A stretch of DNA of 64,000 bases, taken from Phyllostachys edulis. Taxonomy: Eukaryota; Streptophyta; Magnoliopsida; Poales; Poaceae. Positions 23,501 to 34,398 of this stretch are shown here, one piece after another (position 1 is the first letter of the stretch; each line of letters starts with the position of its first letter). Made by a program: the position numbers and the translations under genes. Where the stretch lies: contig CM070561.1 of the NCBI GenBank assembly GCA_036346405.1, forward strand, positions 5,706,834-5,770,833, read 5' to 3'. The notes beneath the pieces were generated by a model. That model made no database searches. It saw only the letters and a program-made list of their open reading frames with translations, and had not been told where the DNA came from.

Positions 23501-24652
23501 ATAAAATTTGTTGTGCCATGGCAAGGGTTGTCATTTGGCCGGGTTGAACGAAAATGATTTATGCTTGGACGAGTGGGCGGTGGTGAAGGTGAGCGTAGAA
23601 AGCACATTGGGATGCGGGAAGTCTCGCTTGGGCAATCACTAAGGACTTAACTTTGTGCGCCATTTCTGGGCCATACCGTACAATCACATGTCCATGGTGG
23701 GGTGGACCTAGCTAACTAATTAGCAATATTTTGATTTGGTTCTATTTGGGTTGTTGAATTGGCGCAAGAGGGGGCCCAGCATGCCAAATCCTTAGCGAGT
23801 AGAACCGGGTCAAAACATAACTGTGTAAAAGCTTTGTGATAATCACTTAGTCGCACACCTTCAGAAGCGCGTAATGTCTGACATTATAAGATGATTATCT
23901 CGTGTGGGCCAAGCTGTACAACCTCTATAGAGTGTAAAACTATTCGAATAGCCGTGTCCCTGGTTATGGACAATGCTTGATGATTTCACACGAGGGGTAG
24001 ATTTTCATAAAAATGTTGGGATGGTTTGTTTGGGATGCGATACAGTTGTTGGTTGATGGTTGGGAAGTGAACAGGGTGTTCACTAGTCGTTTCAAAGAAG
24101 TTGTTTACTTATGTATTAGTCTCTTTTAAATTATGCTTATCAATCTATTTACTGTATTTACTGTCATTACTGCTTTATACAAAATAGCCATAAAACTATC
24201 CTTGACAAGCCTTGCATAAATACTATTTGCATACCTTTTCCTATGACTTGCTGAGTACTTTATGTACTCACGGCTATACACCATTTGTTGATCAGCCACC
24301 GAGGAAGAATCAGGAACCGCAGAGTTCTACGAGGAATATTTTGAAGACTAGGCGAACGAGGTCGCGTTCTACACTCGATTGCTTGTGGGCATGTCGGGTG
24401 ACCACCACGAGATGTTTTGGTTTCTGCTGCAAGTTATCTTTTGTCGTTAAAGCCCGACGCGGCCAACTTTGTAAGAACCGACCATAAGGTCCTTTTTGTT
24501 ACTAAATAATATTAATTTGTCTGCTTCATCGTTTTTTTGTTGTATGGTTATGATTGTCACTGATGACGTCACTGTGTGAGCTAGCTACTAATCTAGGGAC
24601 TAGTTCAAATATACACAGAGGGTCTCGGGTCCGGCGATTCAGGGTCTCGACA
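20505..24652 (+). repeat. Long Ty3/gypsy-type LTR, plus orientation (left edge uncertain)
   Basis: The right end GGGTCTCGGGTCC...GGGTCTCGACA (24627-24652) matches, in reverse, the outer end of the LTR at 51842. Internal landmarks shared with that LTR are an ATTCGAATAG motif with a following GTGTCCCTGGTTATGGACA (23942), TTGCTGAGTACTTTATGTACT (24249) and GAATATTTTGAAGACTAGGC (24336). A GC-rich block at 21000-21850 corresponds to the GC-rich part of the other LTRs. Open frames in that block are low-complexity and not genes. No gag or pol is attached, so it is a solo or truncated LTR. No target-site duplication was found. Confidence 0.7.
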
Positions 24653-25376
24653 CGGAGTGATGGGCGCATTCAATGTGCCCGACTTGGAGGAGAAAAGGGG
24701 AGGGATTCGCAGGCGAGGCGGCGACTTTCGCGCGGCGGTGAGGCGTGCTGACGCAGGCGCGGCATGGAGCGGCAACGGGAAGAAGAAAGGGGGAGGGTGA
24801 CGCCGACAGGTGGGGCCCACTTGTCGGTGAGAGGGGCCGAGGAGAGGGAGACGGGCTGGCTGGGCCACACAGAGGCAAGCTGGGGAGGGGGAAATGGGCT
24901 GGGAGCTGAGGCTTTCGGCCCAAAACGATTTTTGGATTTTCAATTGGTTTTTGATTTACAGAAAATACGAAAACTAAAAAGGCTTTTAGAAAATTAATAA
25001 AAAGAGTCCAAAAATTCAAGAAAGATACACATAAATTCCTTGAACCATTTGGAACATAATAAAATTATTTATAACTTAACTTTACTTTTGGTTTTGCACA
25101 TAATTTATTTTTAATTTCGGAAAATATAATAAGAATTTAAACAATCTAGAAAATTCAACAAAATACTTAAAATACTGCTTTTGGCTTTAAATCCAATAAA
25201 ACCTAAGAAAAAAATCAAATAAACCAAATTTTGAATTAATTGAAGTTTGATTAACTCATATTAAATTATTTTTATTTTTCTAAAATTTCAAGTTTAAGCT
25301 TTCTCAATCCAATAAAATCAAATGGTTATTTTTAATTTGAAAATTTTCAAAAAGCTCGGAAAATTGGGGTGTTACA
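24653..25376 (-). repeat. Ty3/gypsy LTR 5-prime piece, minus orientation
   Basis: Begins on minus with TGTAACACCCCAATTTTCCG at 25376 and runs leftward through an AT-rich then GC-rich segment until it meets the opposing LTR at 24652. The AT-rich part is similar to 29290-29672 and 54720-55032 (shared AGTCCAAAAATTC and AAATTCCTTGAA words). It is only the first quarter of such an LTR. Confidence 0.75.
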
Positions 25377-25735
25377 ACCTGGTCGGAACAAAGAAGGATT
25401 CGACTACTCGATGTGGTCGAAAGAAGGAAAGATTCGACTTCTCGACGCGGTCGAAAGAAGGAAGAAGGACTCGACTGCTCGACGCGGTCGAATGAAGAAA
25501 AAAGGACTCGACTACTCGACACGGTCGAAAGAAGAAAGAAGGAGTCGACTGCTCGACGTCGTCGAAAGAAGAAAGAAGGAGTCGACTACGCAGTCGAAAG
25601 AAGAAATGAGGATTAGACTGCTCGACACGGTCGAAAGGAGAAAGAAAGACTCGACTGCTCGACATGGTCGAAAGAAGAAAGGAGGTTTCGACTGCTCGGT
25701 GCGGTCGAAAGAAGAAATGAGGATTTGACTGCAGG
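25377..25735. repeat. Minisatellite of TCGAC/GGTCGAAAGAAG units
   Basis: About eight units of 40-48 bp, each built as GACTCGACTGCTCGACGC followed by GGTCGAAAGAAGAAAGAAGG. Long open frames pass through on both strands because the unit is often a multiple of three, but the encoded protein is repetitive and no gene is claimed. Confidence 0.93.
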
Positions 25736-25747
25736 GTAAGAAAAATT

Positions 25748-25890
25748 TAAAGCCATGGTAAAATTACAGAGTTAGTGATTTCAAGCCATGGTAAAATCAG
25801 AGTGTTAGTGATTTCAAGCCATGGTAAAATTGCAGAGTAAGGAAAATTCAAAGCCATGGTAAAATTAGAGAGTAAGGAAAATTTCAAGTC
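25748..25890. repeat. AAGCCATGGTAAAAT tandem repeat
   Basis: Four units of about 35-48 bp, each containing AAGCCATGGTAAAATTACAGAG or a close variant, directly left of the CACTA subterminal array. Confidence 0.9.
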
Positions 25891-25977
25891 ACAGACAGTT
25901 TTTAATACAAACTGTCTGTGGTAAGATATATATCACAGACGGTTTTTAATACGAACCGTCTGTGATAAGATACATAT

Positions 25978-26055
25978 CACAGACGGTTCTTAATACGAAC
26001 CATCTGTGATAAGTATCTTATCACATACGGTTCGTATTAAGAACCGTCTATGATA
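25978..26055. repeat. Large perfect-type hairpin in the CACTA subterminal array
   Basis: The arms, about 36 bp, run from ATCACAGACGGTTCTTAATA through GATAAG and back from CTTATCACATACGGTTCG to CCGTCTATGATA, with a loop of about 4 bases and three or so mismatches. Two similar hairpins lie at 25921-25970 and 26787-26870. Confidence 0.9.
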
Positions 26056-26209
26056 TGTCGTCACAGATGGTTTTTGTATGAAACCGTCTGTGATTCGCAG
26101 CGCGGGAGTTCGAAAATTTTTGAAGGCGCGTGTGGGAGGCAAAATGTTTTGGCATTGTCCTTATATATTATAGCCACCCTAGCCTTATTTTCCATTAGTC
26201 TCTCCCTCT

Positions 26210-26573
26210 CTCCTCCCCACACCGAGCTCCAGCGACCACCCTCGATTCCCCGTCGCGGTTCAGCGAGGAGACACAGCCGACGACGACGATGAGGAGGGAT
26301 GCAGAGGAGCTCCTTGTATGCTAGAAGGTACGTGTACATCCCCATAACATACATAATTTGTTGGCTGTTTGTTGTAAAGAAAATTATCTTAATTTTGTGT
26401 TACCTAAGGTCGGAGCACCGCTGGAGGTTTTCAGTTGTCTCTCCTTGCCGACGAGCTTGAGTCGAACTCGATGACATACAAGAACATCTTGTGATATGCT
26501 GGTGAGGTACACAGAGGAGCTCACAAGACCAATCCAAGAAGCCGATGAGTTCTTCAGGAGCTTGGAGGCATAG
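26210..26573 (+). pseudogene. Captured KNOX homeobox gene fragment (KNOX1/KNOX2 parts)
   Basis: Exon 2 starts at 26409 with GTC GGA GCA CCG CTG GAG GTT, encoding VGAPLEV. Plant KNOX proteins read VGAPPEV immediately after a conserved intron position, and here a GT-AG intron (26328-26408) ends exactly there. At 26496-26570 the frame MLVRYTEELTRPIQEADEFF plus RSLEA follows, a clear match to the KNOX2 domain, then a stop. Exon 1 ends in TGC TAG AAG where KNOX genes have Cys-Gln-Lys, consistent with a C-to-T change. A stop and frame change separate the two conserved blocks (near 26491). The ELK and homeodomain parts are absent. KNOX proteins control shoot meristem identity; this remnant could at most give a regulatory transcript. 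Confidence 0.8.
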
Positions 26574-26784
26574 ATGGTTTCTAGCTAGTTTAACTTTGTA
26601 ACTTTATTCTTTTTTCCCATTCGGAGGGGACGTTGTGAAACCTTTTGGTTTCCCTTTCCTATAATGTGTTTGCCATCAGAATTTTAATTGGATTTTAGTT
26701 GTCTTGCTAGAGGTTGCATTTGGAAACTACTGTCTAGCACTTGATTGGTTTGGCTCAAAATCCGATTTTTTTTGCAATAGAAAA

Positions 26785-26985
26785 AACTATCACAGACGGT
26801 TCTGAACAAGAACCGTCTGTGATAAGTAATTATCACAGACGGTTCTTGTTCAGAACCATATGTGATAGTTTTTTCACAGACGGTTCAAAAACCGTCTGTG
26901 ATGACTCATGTCATCACTGACCTATAAACTCAGACGGCGCACAAAACCGTCTGTGATGACGTTTTTGAACCGTCTGTGAAGACCT
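26785..26985. repeat. CACTA subterminal repeats, right end
   Basis: Eight or so ACGGTT/AACCGT words in CACAGACGGTTCTG/AACCGTCTGTGA palindromes, ending 14 bp before the terminal GTAGTAGTG. Confidence 0.9.
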
Positions 26986-26999
26986 TTTCTGTAGTAGTG

Positions 27000-27190
27000 A
27001 CGACCAGTCCTACGACCAAGTCTACAATAAGTCCTACGACCAAGTCTACGACAAGTCCTACGACCAGTCCTACGACTAGGTCACAACCAGATCTACTACC
27101 AGTCCTACGACCAGTCCTATGACCAGGTTACGACCAGATCTACGACCAGTCCTACGATTAGGTCCACGACCAGTCCTACAACTAGGTGCT
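27000..27190. repeat. CTACGACCAGTC tandem repeat
   Basis: Roughly fourteen imperfect 12-15 bp units of CCTACGACCAGT or CTACGACCAAGT, directly abutting the CACTA terminus. Confidence 0.93.
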
Positions 27191-27239
27191 GGTCAGACCG
27201 GCCAACACATACGGTACTACCGCCAGAGATGAAAAACAC

Positions 27240-28810
27240 AGAAATTGCATTCCGCTTCAACTCAATTTGCAAAACACATTTGCCAATTGACGCGTAATGC
27301 AAACAAGGGTTAAAAGCGAGATTCTTAACAAGTTACAAAATACATTTGCCAACTTTTTAAATCACACCACAAGGAATAAGGTACATGGACTTAAACTATT
27401 TGCAAAACACATTCACAAACTAAAGTCACATGCTACAAGGAATATGCATGAGCCTCAACTATTTGCAAAACACATTCGTAAACAATAGCATCATGCCACA
27501 GGGAGAAGATGCATGGACTTGAACCATTTGCAAAAACACATTTGTAAATTATAGTCTCATACTACAAAGATTATGCATGAGCTTCAACTATTTGCAAAAC
27601 ACATTCGCAAATAATAACAACATGCTAAAGAGAGCTAGAGCAAGCACAACGAGCTATCAACACATGACTAACTCATGCTACTAGTCAAGACCCCTCTTAA
27701 TAGTACGACAACCTATACTAGCAATCCGGTCTTCCAACCAAACACTAAGACCGGTAAAAGACTAGGAACACATTCTTAGCCCTAGCTAGTCATACCTTTG
27801 CCTTGAGCATCTTCTTGAAGCTTGATGACACACATCTTTACTTCAAGTCCGGGTTCTTGACTTGATAATCATCAACACATGATGATTTCCTTTACTTCAA
27901 GTTCTTGACTTGAATATGCATCAACACATGATGCACTCTTTCACTTGATCTCCATCGACACACAATGGTTCTTCTTGAACATCATCAACACATGATAATT
28001 TCCTTTTCTTCGAGATCTTGATACGCATCAACACATGATGCATCCTTTACTCCAAGCTCTTGACTTGATGATCAACTCATGATCATCTCCTTTTCTTGAA
28101 CCTTGGCTTAATAATCATCAACATATTATGACCTTGTTCACTTCAGGATCTTGTCTTTAATATCATCAACACATGATGATTTTCTTTAACCTGAATATTG
28201 ACTTGAAGTCAATCAACTCATGATGCCATCCAAAGTCTCCAACCTCACGTAATATAACCTATTCATCCAACTCATGGAAAATGTTAGTTCCACAATATGA
28301 TTGTCATTAATTACCACAACATACCATTAACTCATAATGGTGGGACAAGATACTTCAATCTTTCCCTCTTTGGTAATTGATGACAACCATCATAATTGCA
28401 AATAATTGAATGTAAGGTCATATGAGTATATATGAACTACACAATTTTTATATACCCATTTGATATGTTTCAAAGTAAAGATCCTTAATATATAGTGGAT
28501 AAAGGAATATGGATCATTAGTAATGAAACCACAAAACATAGAGTGAACTCCACCTAAGTGTGTGCATACACAAATGTGTAATAAGAACATATACACATAT
28601 TCAAGTTAACCTTTTGGTGGAGTTCAACCTATATTTTGGATCCAAGGAATGCAACAAGATATAATAATATGATGTCAAGTGCATACCTCTTTGATTTTCA
28701 CCTTTTTATCCAACTAAGACTAAACAATAGACGTGTTAGTCTCACAAATATATTTGTCATTAATAAACAAAATACTACATTAACTCATAATGACGGGTCT
28801 AGATTGTTCA
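27240..28810 (+). repeat. LTR fragment, family also present at 38650-40289
   Basis: Long near-identical phrases are shared with 38770-40280, for example CAAGACCCCTCTTAATAGTA and CTTAGCCCTAGCTAGTCATA, and the CATCAACACATGATG repeat series. The right end GGGTCTAGATTGTTCA resembles the end of the solo LTR at 41434 read in reverse. The left end is not defined; it lies beside the tandem repeat at 27000-27190. No coding capacity. Confidence 0.75.
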
Positions 28811-29672
28811 CCGCGATCTTGCGAAACCAACGACAGAGACCACGTTGGCGGGGAAGCTTGGCGGCGGTGCTAGAGGCGGTCAAAGACGGCGCAGGCGAAG
28901 CTCAAAGCACAACGAAACGAGAGGGGGGGGAGAGTTGAGGGGGAAACAAAATGAGGGCAAAAGGGTTCCCTAGTGCTCCATTTATAGAGGAAGGAGGGGG
29001 ACCGGGTGACAAGATGGAGCGACGGAGCAGTGAGGAGGGATGGGGCAGGTAGGGAGGAGACAAGAGGGGGACACGGGCGCGACAGAGGTCAAGGAATTCA
29101 ATGCGCACGTCACTAAGGAAAAAGAAGGAGGAAAGAGAAGGTGAGCAGGGGCTGACAGGCGGGGCTGGTTGGGACCGGAAGGTTGGTCAAAACCGAAAGG
29201 GGTTGGGGCGGATCAGCGCACGGAGAAAGGAAAGGGCCGACGAAAACTTGGAACAAACAGAGAAGGGAAATAGGGTTTTTAGAAAATATTAAATAAAGTC
29301 CAAAAATTCTAGAAAAATGCACAGAAATTCCTTGAATTGATTGGGACTTAATAAGATTGTTTACAACTTAAAGTTGTCTTTTACCTTTGCAAATAAATTA
29401 CTTTTAATTTTTGGGAAAAATGAAAACCCCTTTTTAAAACCAGAAAATCTAAGAAAATACTTATAATTTTCTTTTTAACCTTAAACCCAATAAAACCCAG
29501 TAAACTCAATAAATTTTCTTTTTGGATTTTTAAGACTTAAGGAACTCAAGAAAAGCATTAAAACTCTTTTAGATTTTCAAAAAATCAAAGAAACTCTTTT
29601 GCAACTTAGAAAAAGAGATAAAATAATAACTTTATTAATTTTAAAATAGTAATAGAACTTTGGGATATTACA
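28811..29672 (-). repeat. Ty3/gypsy LTR 5-prime piece, minus orientation
   Basis: Begins on minus with TGTAATATCCCAAAGTTC at 29672, passes through the same AT-rich words as 24953-25376, then a GC-rich part. It is cut at 28811 by the neighbouring LTR fragment. Non-coding; the open frames here are low-complexity. Confidence 0.75.
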
Positions 29673-30822
29673 CGATGCAACATTTCATCAACGTCCTACA
29701 AGTTCATTTGCTATTGCTGTGATATTCCATGTACTGACTATAGTTAACCTTTCCAGTGTAAAACTTTCAGCAAATCTTCTGTCAGATACCGCAGAGGGCC
29801 CACATTAGGCCCAATTCGTCTACTAAACCGTACGGTCCCATGAAAATCTTCTTGCCAGTGTCCCGCTGGGCGCAATACACCACAGTATATATGATCACAC
29901 GTAGCCCAACTCGGGCGCTCTGGGCCCATTTACGCAGAGGAGGACATCAGCCCTCCGTTGGGCTCGCACGACTCTCCAGACAACCAATGCCACCTGGTCC
30001 GCGACTCGCACCGGCCGTCCACCTCTCCTCTCGTTGCGTTTGATCCACTCCTGTGAAACTGAGCAAGCTCACTGCCAGTTGGGCCCCCCATTAGCGGGAC
30101 CCGTGTGCATAGAGAGGCGAGCTGTCCGCTAGCTCGAACCGTTCCCAACTCGTCTCTGCTTGGTCGCCGCCGCTTGCCAGTGTTGGGTTCGAGAGGTCAG
30201 TATAAACCCTATCTCCTATTCCCTTCGCCGCCGTCGCGAGCGACGGCGTGTAGCCAAACCTAACCTTCCACCGCCCCGCACCAATCTTTTGTTTCCCCGG
30301 TACGATTTCCCCTCTATTTTTTTTGTTCCGCGTTCCTCCCTCTCATCAGGCTGATACGTGTGTTTTTTCCTCCAATTTTTGAGGTTTTCTCAGCCTGGTT
30401 TTGTGCTGGTAAGATGCGGTTCTTCGAGTTCTCTCTGCTTTGGTTTTTCTAGGGTTGGTATGGTGTGTGGATCTGTTGTTATGCCTCTTGCGCTTTTGAT
30501 TTCCTCTTAATTTTTGCTGTTCTAGGGTTTGTGGTTGCGGTGTAAGAGGCGGGATTGATATTTTGACCTATCTATGGTACTATATTTCGTCGGAATTTTT
30601 AACTTGGGCTGGGGGGGGGGGTGGGCTTTTCCTGCCGTCCAACCTGAAAAGGCCACTTCCTTTTTTTCCTGCTTCTGATTTTTGTGTGTTTTTCCACTTT
30701 CAATTGTGTTGCATATTTCAGCTGTGTTTGATGGCTCTTTTTTGGTTGTATCTGAATGCTGCATTTCTGTACATCATCCTTTTAATAGTAATAATTGTGC
30801 TCTTTTGGTTGATATGTTGCAG
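29673..30822 (+). promoter_or_regulatory. SR gene promoter, 5-prime UTR and first intron
   Basis: Low-repeat DNA between the LTR piece and the SR coding start. The putative non-coding first exon ends at about 30195 (TTCGAGAG|GTCAGT). A large 5-prime UTR intron would run to the acceptor TTGCAG at 30817-30822, ten bases before the ATG. T-rich intronic composition with a G tract at 30610-30620. The transcription start is not pinned down. Confidence 0.55.
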
Positions 30823-30831
30823 CAAGGAAGG

Positions 30832-33800
30832 ATGAGTGGGCGCTGGAGCCGGACAATTTACGTCGGCAACCTCCCTGGCGATATCAAGGAGAGAGAGGTG
30901 GAGGATCTCTTCTACAAGGTTGGTGGCTCCAGTTCCCTTATCCATCTTCTACTATCTTGAAAACAAGGAGCCAATGATGTCTGACACTGTAAACTAGTTA
31001 GGACTCTGGTGTATTTGCTAATTTAGCTAATTTCAGTTTTTGATGTGCTGAAGGCCAGCATTCATGGTTGCGCCACTCACTTTAAATGAATGAACTGTAG
31101 CCATGTGATTGGAAATAGCACTGCAATTGTGTGAAGATCTAATATTGCAAAATTTTCCATGAAGTATGGGCGGATAGTTGATATCGACTTGAAGATTCCC
31201 CCAAGGCCGCCTGGTTATGCTTTTGTTGAGGTAACTTGTTTCAATATGATTGGGTTCTTTAAATTTGTCTGTCCTCTTTATTGATTACTACTAGATTGGT
31301 CTGAGGTTACCAACAAGTAATCTAACCTCTTGATGTGAATGGAGAATTTGATGCTTTTATCAGGTACTGATTTATTGCTGGGTTTAGTGTAGACTGTAGA
31401 GTATCCTAACTGTTAATATTTGTTACCCTGCCATGTAGTTTGAAGATCCCCGTCATGCTGAAGATGCAATTCATGGACGGGATGGCTACAACTTTGATGG
31501 GAACCGGCTGAGGGTAGGTTCAGTGCGGTTCTGTAGCTAACACTTTTGAGTTCACATGTCTGATGCTCACTGCGCGCAGGTGGAACTCGCACATGGAGGG
31601 AGAGGTCACTCATCTTCCGTTTCTAACAGCTATGGTGGTGGAGGACGCCGTGGTGGTGTATCTAAGCATTCAGAGTATCGTGGTATGGCATAAAAATTAA
31701 AAACTGAAATCAGGTACTGAATGCTCTACTCTCTTTTAATAAACTGAAATCGTTTGTGCACCTTTTACAGTTCTGATTACTGGACTACCTTCTTCTGCAT
31801 CATGGCAAGATCTAAAGGTCTGCGGCAAGAGCATATATTTCACTTTTCTGCTTTCTTATGTCTTGTTACGATTTCCCCTTTTCTCTATGAAGTCGTAACT
31901 CTATGAATGATGTATCAGGACCATATGCGAAAGGCCGGTGATGTTTGTTACTCTGAAGTGTATCGTGAGGGCAGTGGTGAGTTGTTTGGGTCCCTGTGCA
32001 GTTCTTTGCTTTACTTTTTCCATTGTATTCACCAGAGCTCATCAGAAGTTGCCTATGGGTTATGTGAACAATTTACAAATTAGTGGCCAACATAATTAGA
32101 TAAATCACATGCTGTTAATGCCTTGCTAAATCTACTGATTTTTTAATAGCAGTGAAATCTTGTTTCATATCACATTGCAGATCTTAAAATGGTATTCATG
32201 TCATGTTTGATCCTCATGGTGTGCACTGTATGCCTTGTTTATATTCCAGCAAGTATATTTAGAATCTTAATGCAATAGAAGATTGATCACTAAGTCATTT
32301 TCCTTGTGATACCTATTGCAGTAGTGCTTGGCTATTCTTTCAACTGGACACCATTATTTTCATCAATTTGGTTAAACGAGGACATTGTTGTCTGTAGTAA
32401 TGGTTCTTTTTTCTGAAGTCCTGTATGCTATATTGCTGCTACCTATTGTTGACCTACATCACTGTTTCCTACAGGTACCATAGGAATTGCAGACTATACA
32501 AACTATGATGATATGAAGTATGCTGTAAGTCTGATCTCGTCTTCTTCTGCTGCTGCTGCTTCTTCTTCTTGTTGCCAGTTTCATTTTACGGAAAGCTGAT
32601 TTTCATTACACCTGTGCAGTCTTATTGAATATGTGGTTTTGGAGTACTGCAATCTCTGTTACTGTTATCTTAGATACTGTAGCCTGTGCATTTGTTCTTT
32701 ATCAAAGAAATATTTTCTTGAATGCTCACCATTTGCAGATAAGGAAGCTTGATGATACTGAATTCAAAAATGCCTTCTCGCGAGCCTTTATAAGGGTACA
32801 CTCAGATGATTATTTCTAGTTAAATTTTGGTCATCAGCCTGTTCCGGAATTAACCAATGCACCTTATTATTTTCTAAAGGTGAAGGAGTATGATGGAAAA
32901 CGCAGCCGCTCATACTCACGAAGCCGTAGTCGGAGCCGAAGTCGCAGCTACAGCAGAAGCAGGAGTCCAAGGTCTTACTGTGATCACATTCTGTTGTTTC
33001 TCGATAACATAATTGACCACTGACAATTAAATATGCTTTGCAGCAAGTCTCCCAAGGATAAGCCATCTCGCCGTTCAGCGTCAAGATCCCGATCGAGATC
33101 AGTTTCTTCCCGTTCACAGTCAGGGTCAAAAGGACGCTCTCCATCAAGGTAACATCAATGAATCTAACTAGGACAATAAAACTCATATGATTTCAATTTG
33201 TGAAGCAAATATTGCCTCCCCCCCCAAAAGATGGAACAAATATAGATAATGGTCCATGTGGAACAGCCTAAATAATATTTCTCAGTTCTGCAGTCTCTGT
33301 CTGCAAAAGATGCATCACCTTATCTGATATCCAATTATCCATGTTGATAGCTGCCCAATACAGTGATAACCCTCTTGCTTTGGCATGTTAGTTTTATGAA
33401 TAAAGTTTAATTAAACTTAGTGATGTCTCCTAGTGTATGTTGGAAACTGTTGGCATATTTATTATCTGATTGCTTGGAGACATGTCACAAGTTTTATCAC
33501 ACTCAGGTGTGACATGTTTCATATCTAACTGAATTGGATAGTGTCTGGTATTTTTTAAAGCCTCAATCATTTCTTCCTTAGATGAGGGATTGTGCGGCGA
33601 TCTAGGGATTGCATATTAGGAAATTGAGGATGGGATATGGTCAATTTGCAGCAGCTCTATTGGTTGTTTGAGGTATGGTAATAAACTGGGTGCTGCTCTG
33701 GAAGCTAAAAAATCGTCCATTGTTTTGACCTAATGTACTGTAACTGATTACATCAGAGCTTGGGCATAGAGGATTGTTTTGGAACTCCGGAGGTAGAGCA

Positions 33801-34398
33801 TTAAGGATTGATGGTATGGATTATGATGGCACAATGACTGTTTGCTCAGATTTGAGTACACGAGGAATGAGTTCCTGGCTGGCTCCCTCGTTGTGCTCAC
33901 TTTGGAGGGCTGTTCTAGCGTATATGCTCACGTAACATTTGACACTAAACACTTTCAGTACTGCATGTTTTGGACTTACGGAACTGATTGCTTTTAATTT
34001 CAATGAGTTCTTTTCACTTGCATTTGGTCATTCCAATGCTTGGGAGGTGTTGAGGCTTTTGGAATCAATCTGTTAAAGCTGCATTCTGGATATTGAATTC
34101 TGCTGTTTCTGGAACTTTTTGCAGATCACCAGCAAGATCCCGATCCCCAAATCCTTCTGTAAGTTTTCTCAACGATACTTTGTAAAATCTGTTTTTGTCA
34201 CTTACTCTAGCTGTTTCTGCTCAGCCTGCCAATGGTGAAGCAGCAAGCCCCAAGAAACATAGCCCAAGCAGGAGCCCATCACGTTCCCGATCTCCTGATG
34301 TAATAGAAATGTTATACATTGCTGATTTATCATTGATGGACAAGTAGTTGCTCTTATACTAACTAATCCAGTTACATTTTCAGGCCAAATCAAAATGA
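30832..34398 (+). CDS. SR splicing factor, SF2/ASF-like (SR30/SR34 subfamily), intact
   Basis: Nuclear pre-mRNA splicing regulator. Coding exons by eye: 30832-30918, 31165-31230, 31439-31513, 31580-31682, 31771-31817, 31919-31976, 32475-32524, 32739-32795, 32880-32971, 33044-33148, 34125-34158, 34225-34299 and 34384-34398. All join in frame, giving about 287 residues. RRM1 is at residues 7-80 with RNP2 TIYVGNLP and RNP1 GYAFVEFE. A Gly-rich hinge SYGGGGRRGG follows. RRM2 is near 113-185 with the SF2/ASF hallmark SWQDLKDHMR. The tail is an RS domain of SR repeats interrupted by KSPKDKPSRR, ending in SPDAKSK. The length and intron pattern are normal for the plant subfamily. One acceptor (31163-31164) is AAG rather than CAG. 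No stop or frameshift was seen. The 976-bp intron at 33149-34124 lies within the RS domain, a site often alternatively spliced in this family. Confidence 0.95.

Larger units (their letters stand above)
25741..26999 (+). mobile_element. Truncated CACTA transposon carrying a KNOX fragment
   Basis: The right end is CTTTTCTGTAGTAGTG (ending at 26999), the inverse of the canonical CACTACTACAGAAAAG terminus. Both flanks of the interior hold the subterminal word TCACAGACGGTT / AACCGTCTGTGA many times (25900-26100 and 26785-26985). The left CACTA terminus is missing. Between the two subterminal arrays lies a promoter-like TATATATTATAG (26161-26172), a pyrimidine-rich stretch and the spliced KNOX fragment. 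No transposase, so it depended on another element. Confidence 0.85.

Noticed and set aside
25369..25728. 119-codon charged-repeat frame and its antisense partner
   Set aside because: Direct translation of a minisatellite.
27840..28210. CATCAACACATGATG series considered as a CRISPR-like array
   Set aside because: Short degenerate repeats with irregular spacing inside an LTR of a plant genome; no cas genes and no constant spacer length.
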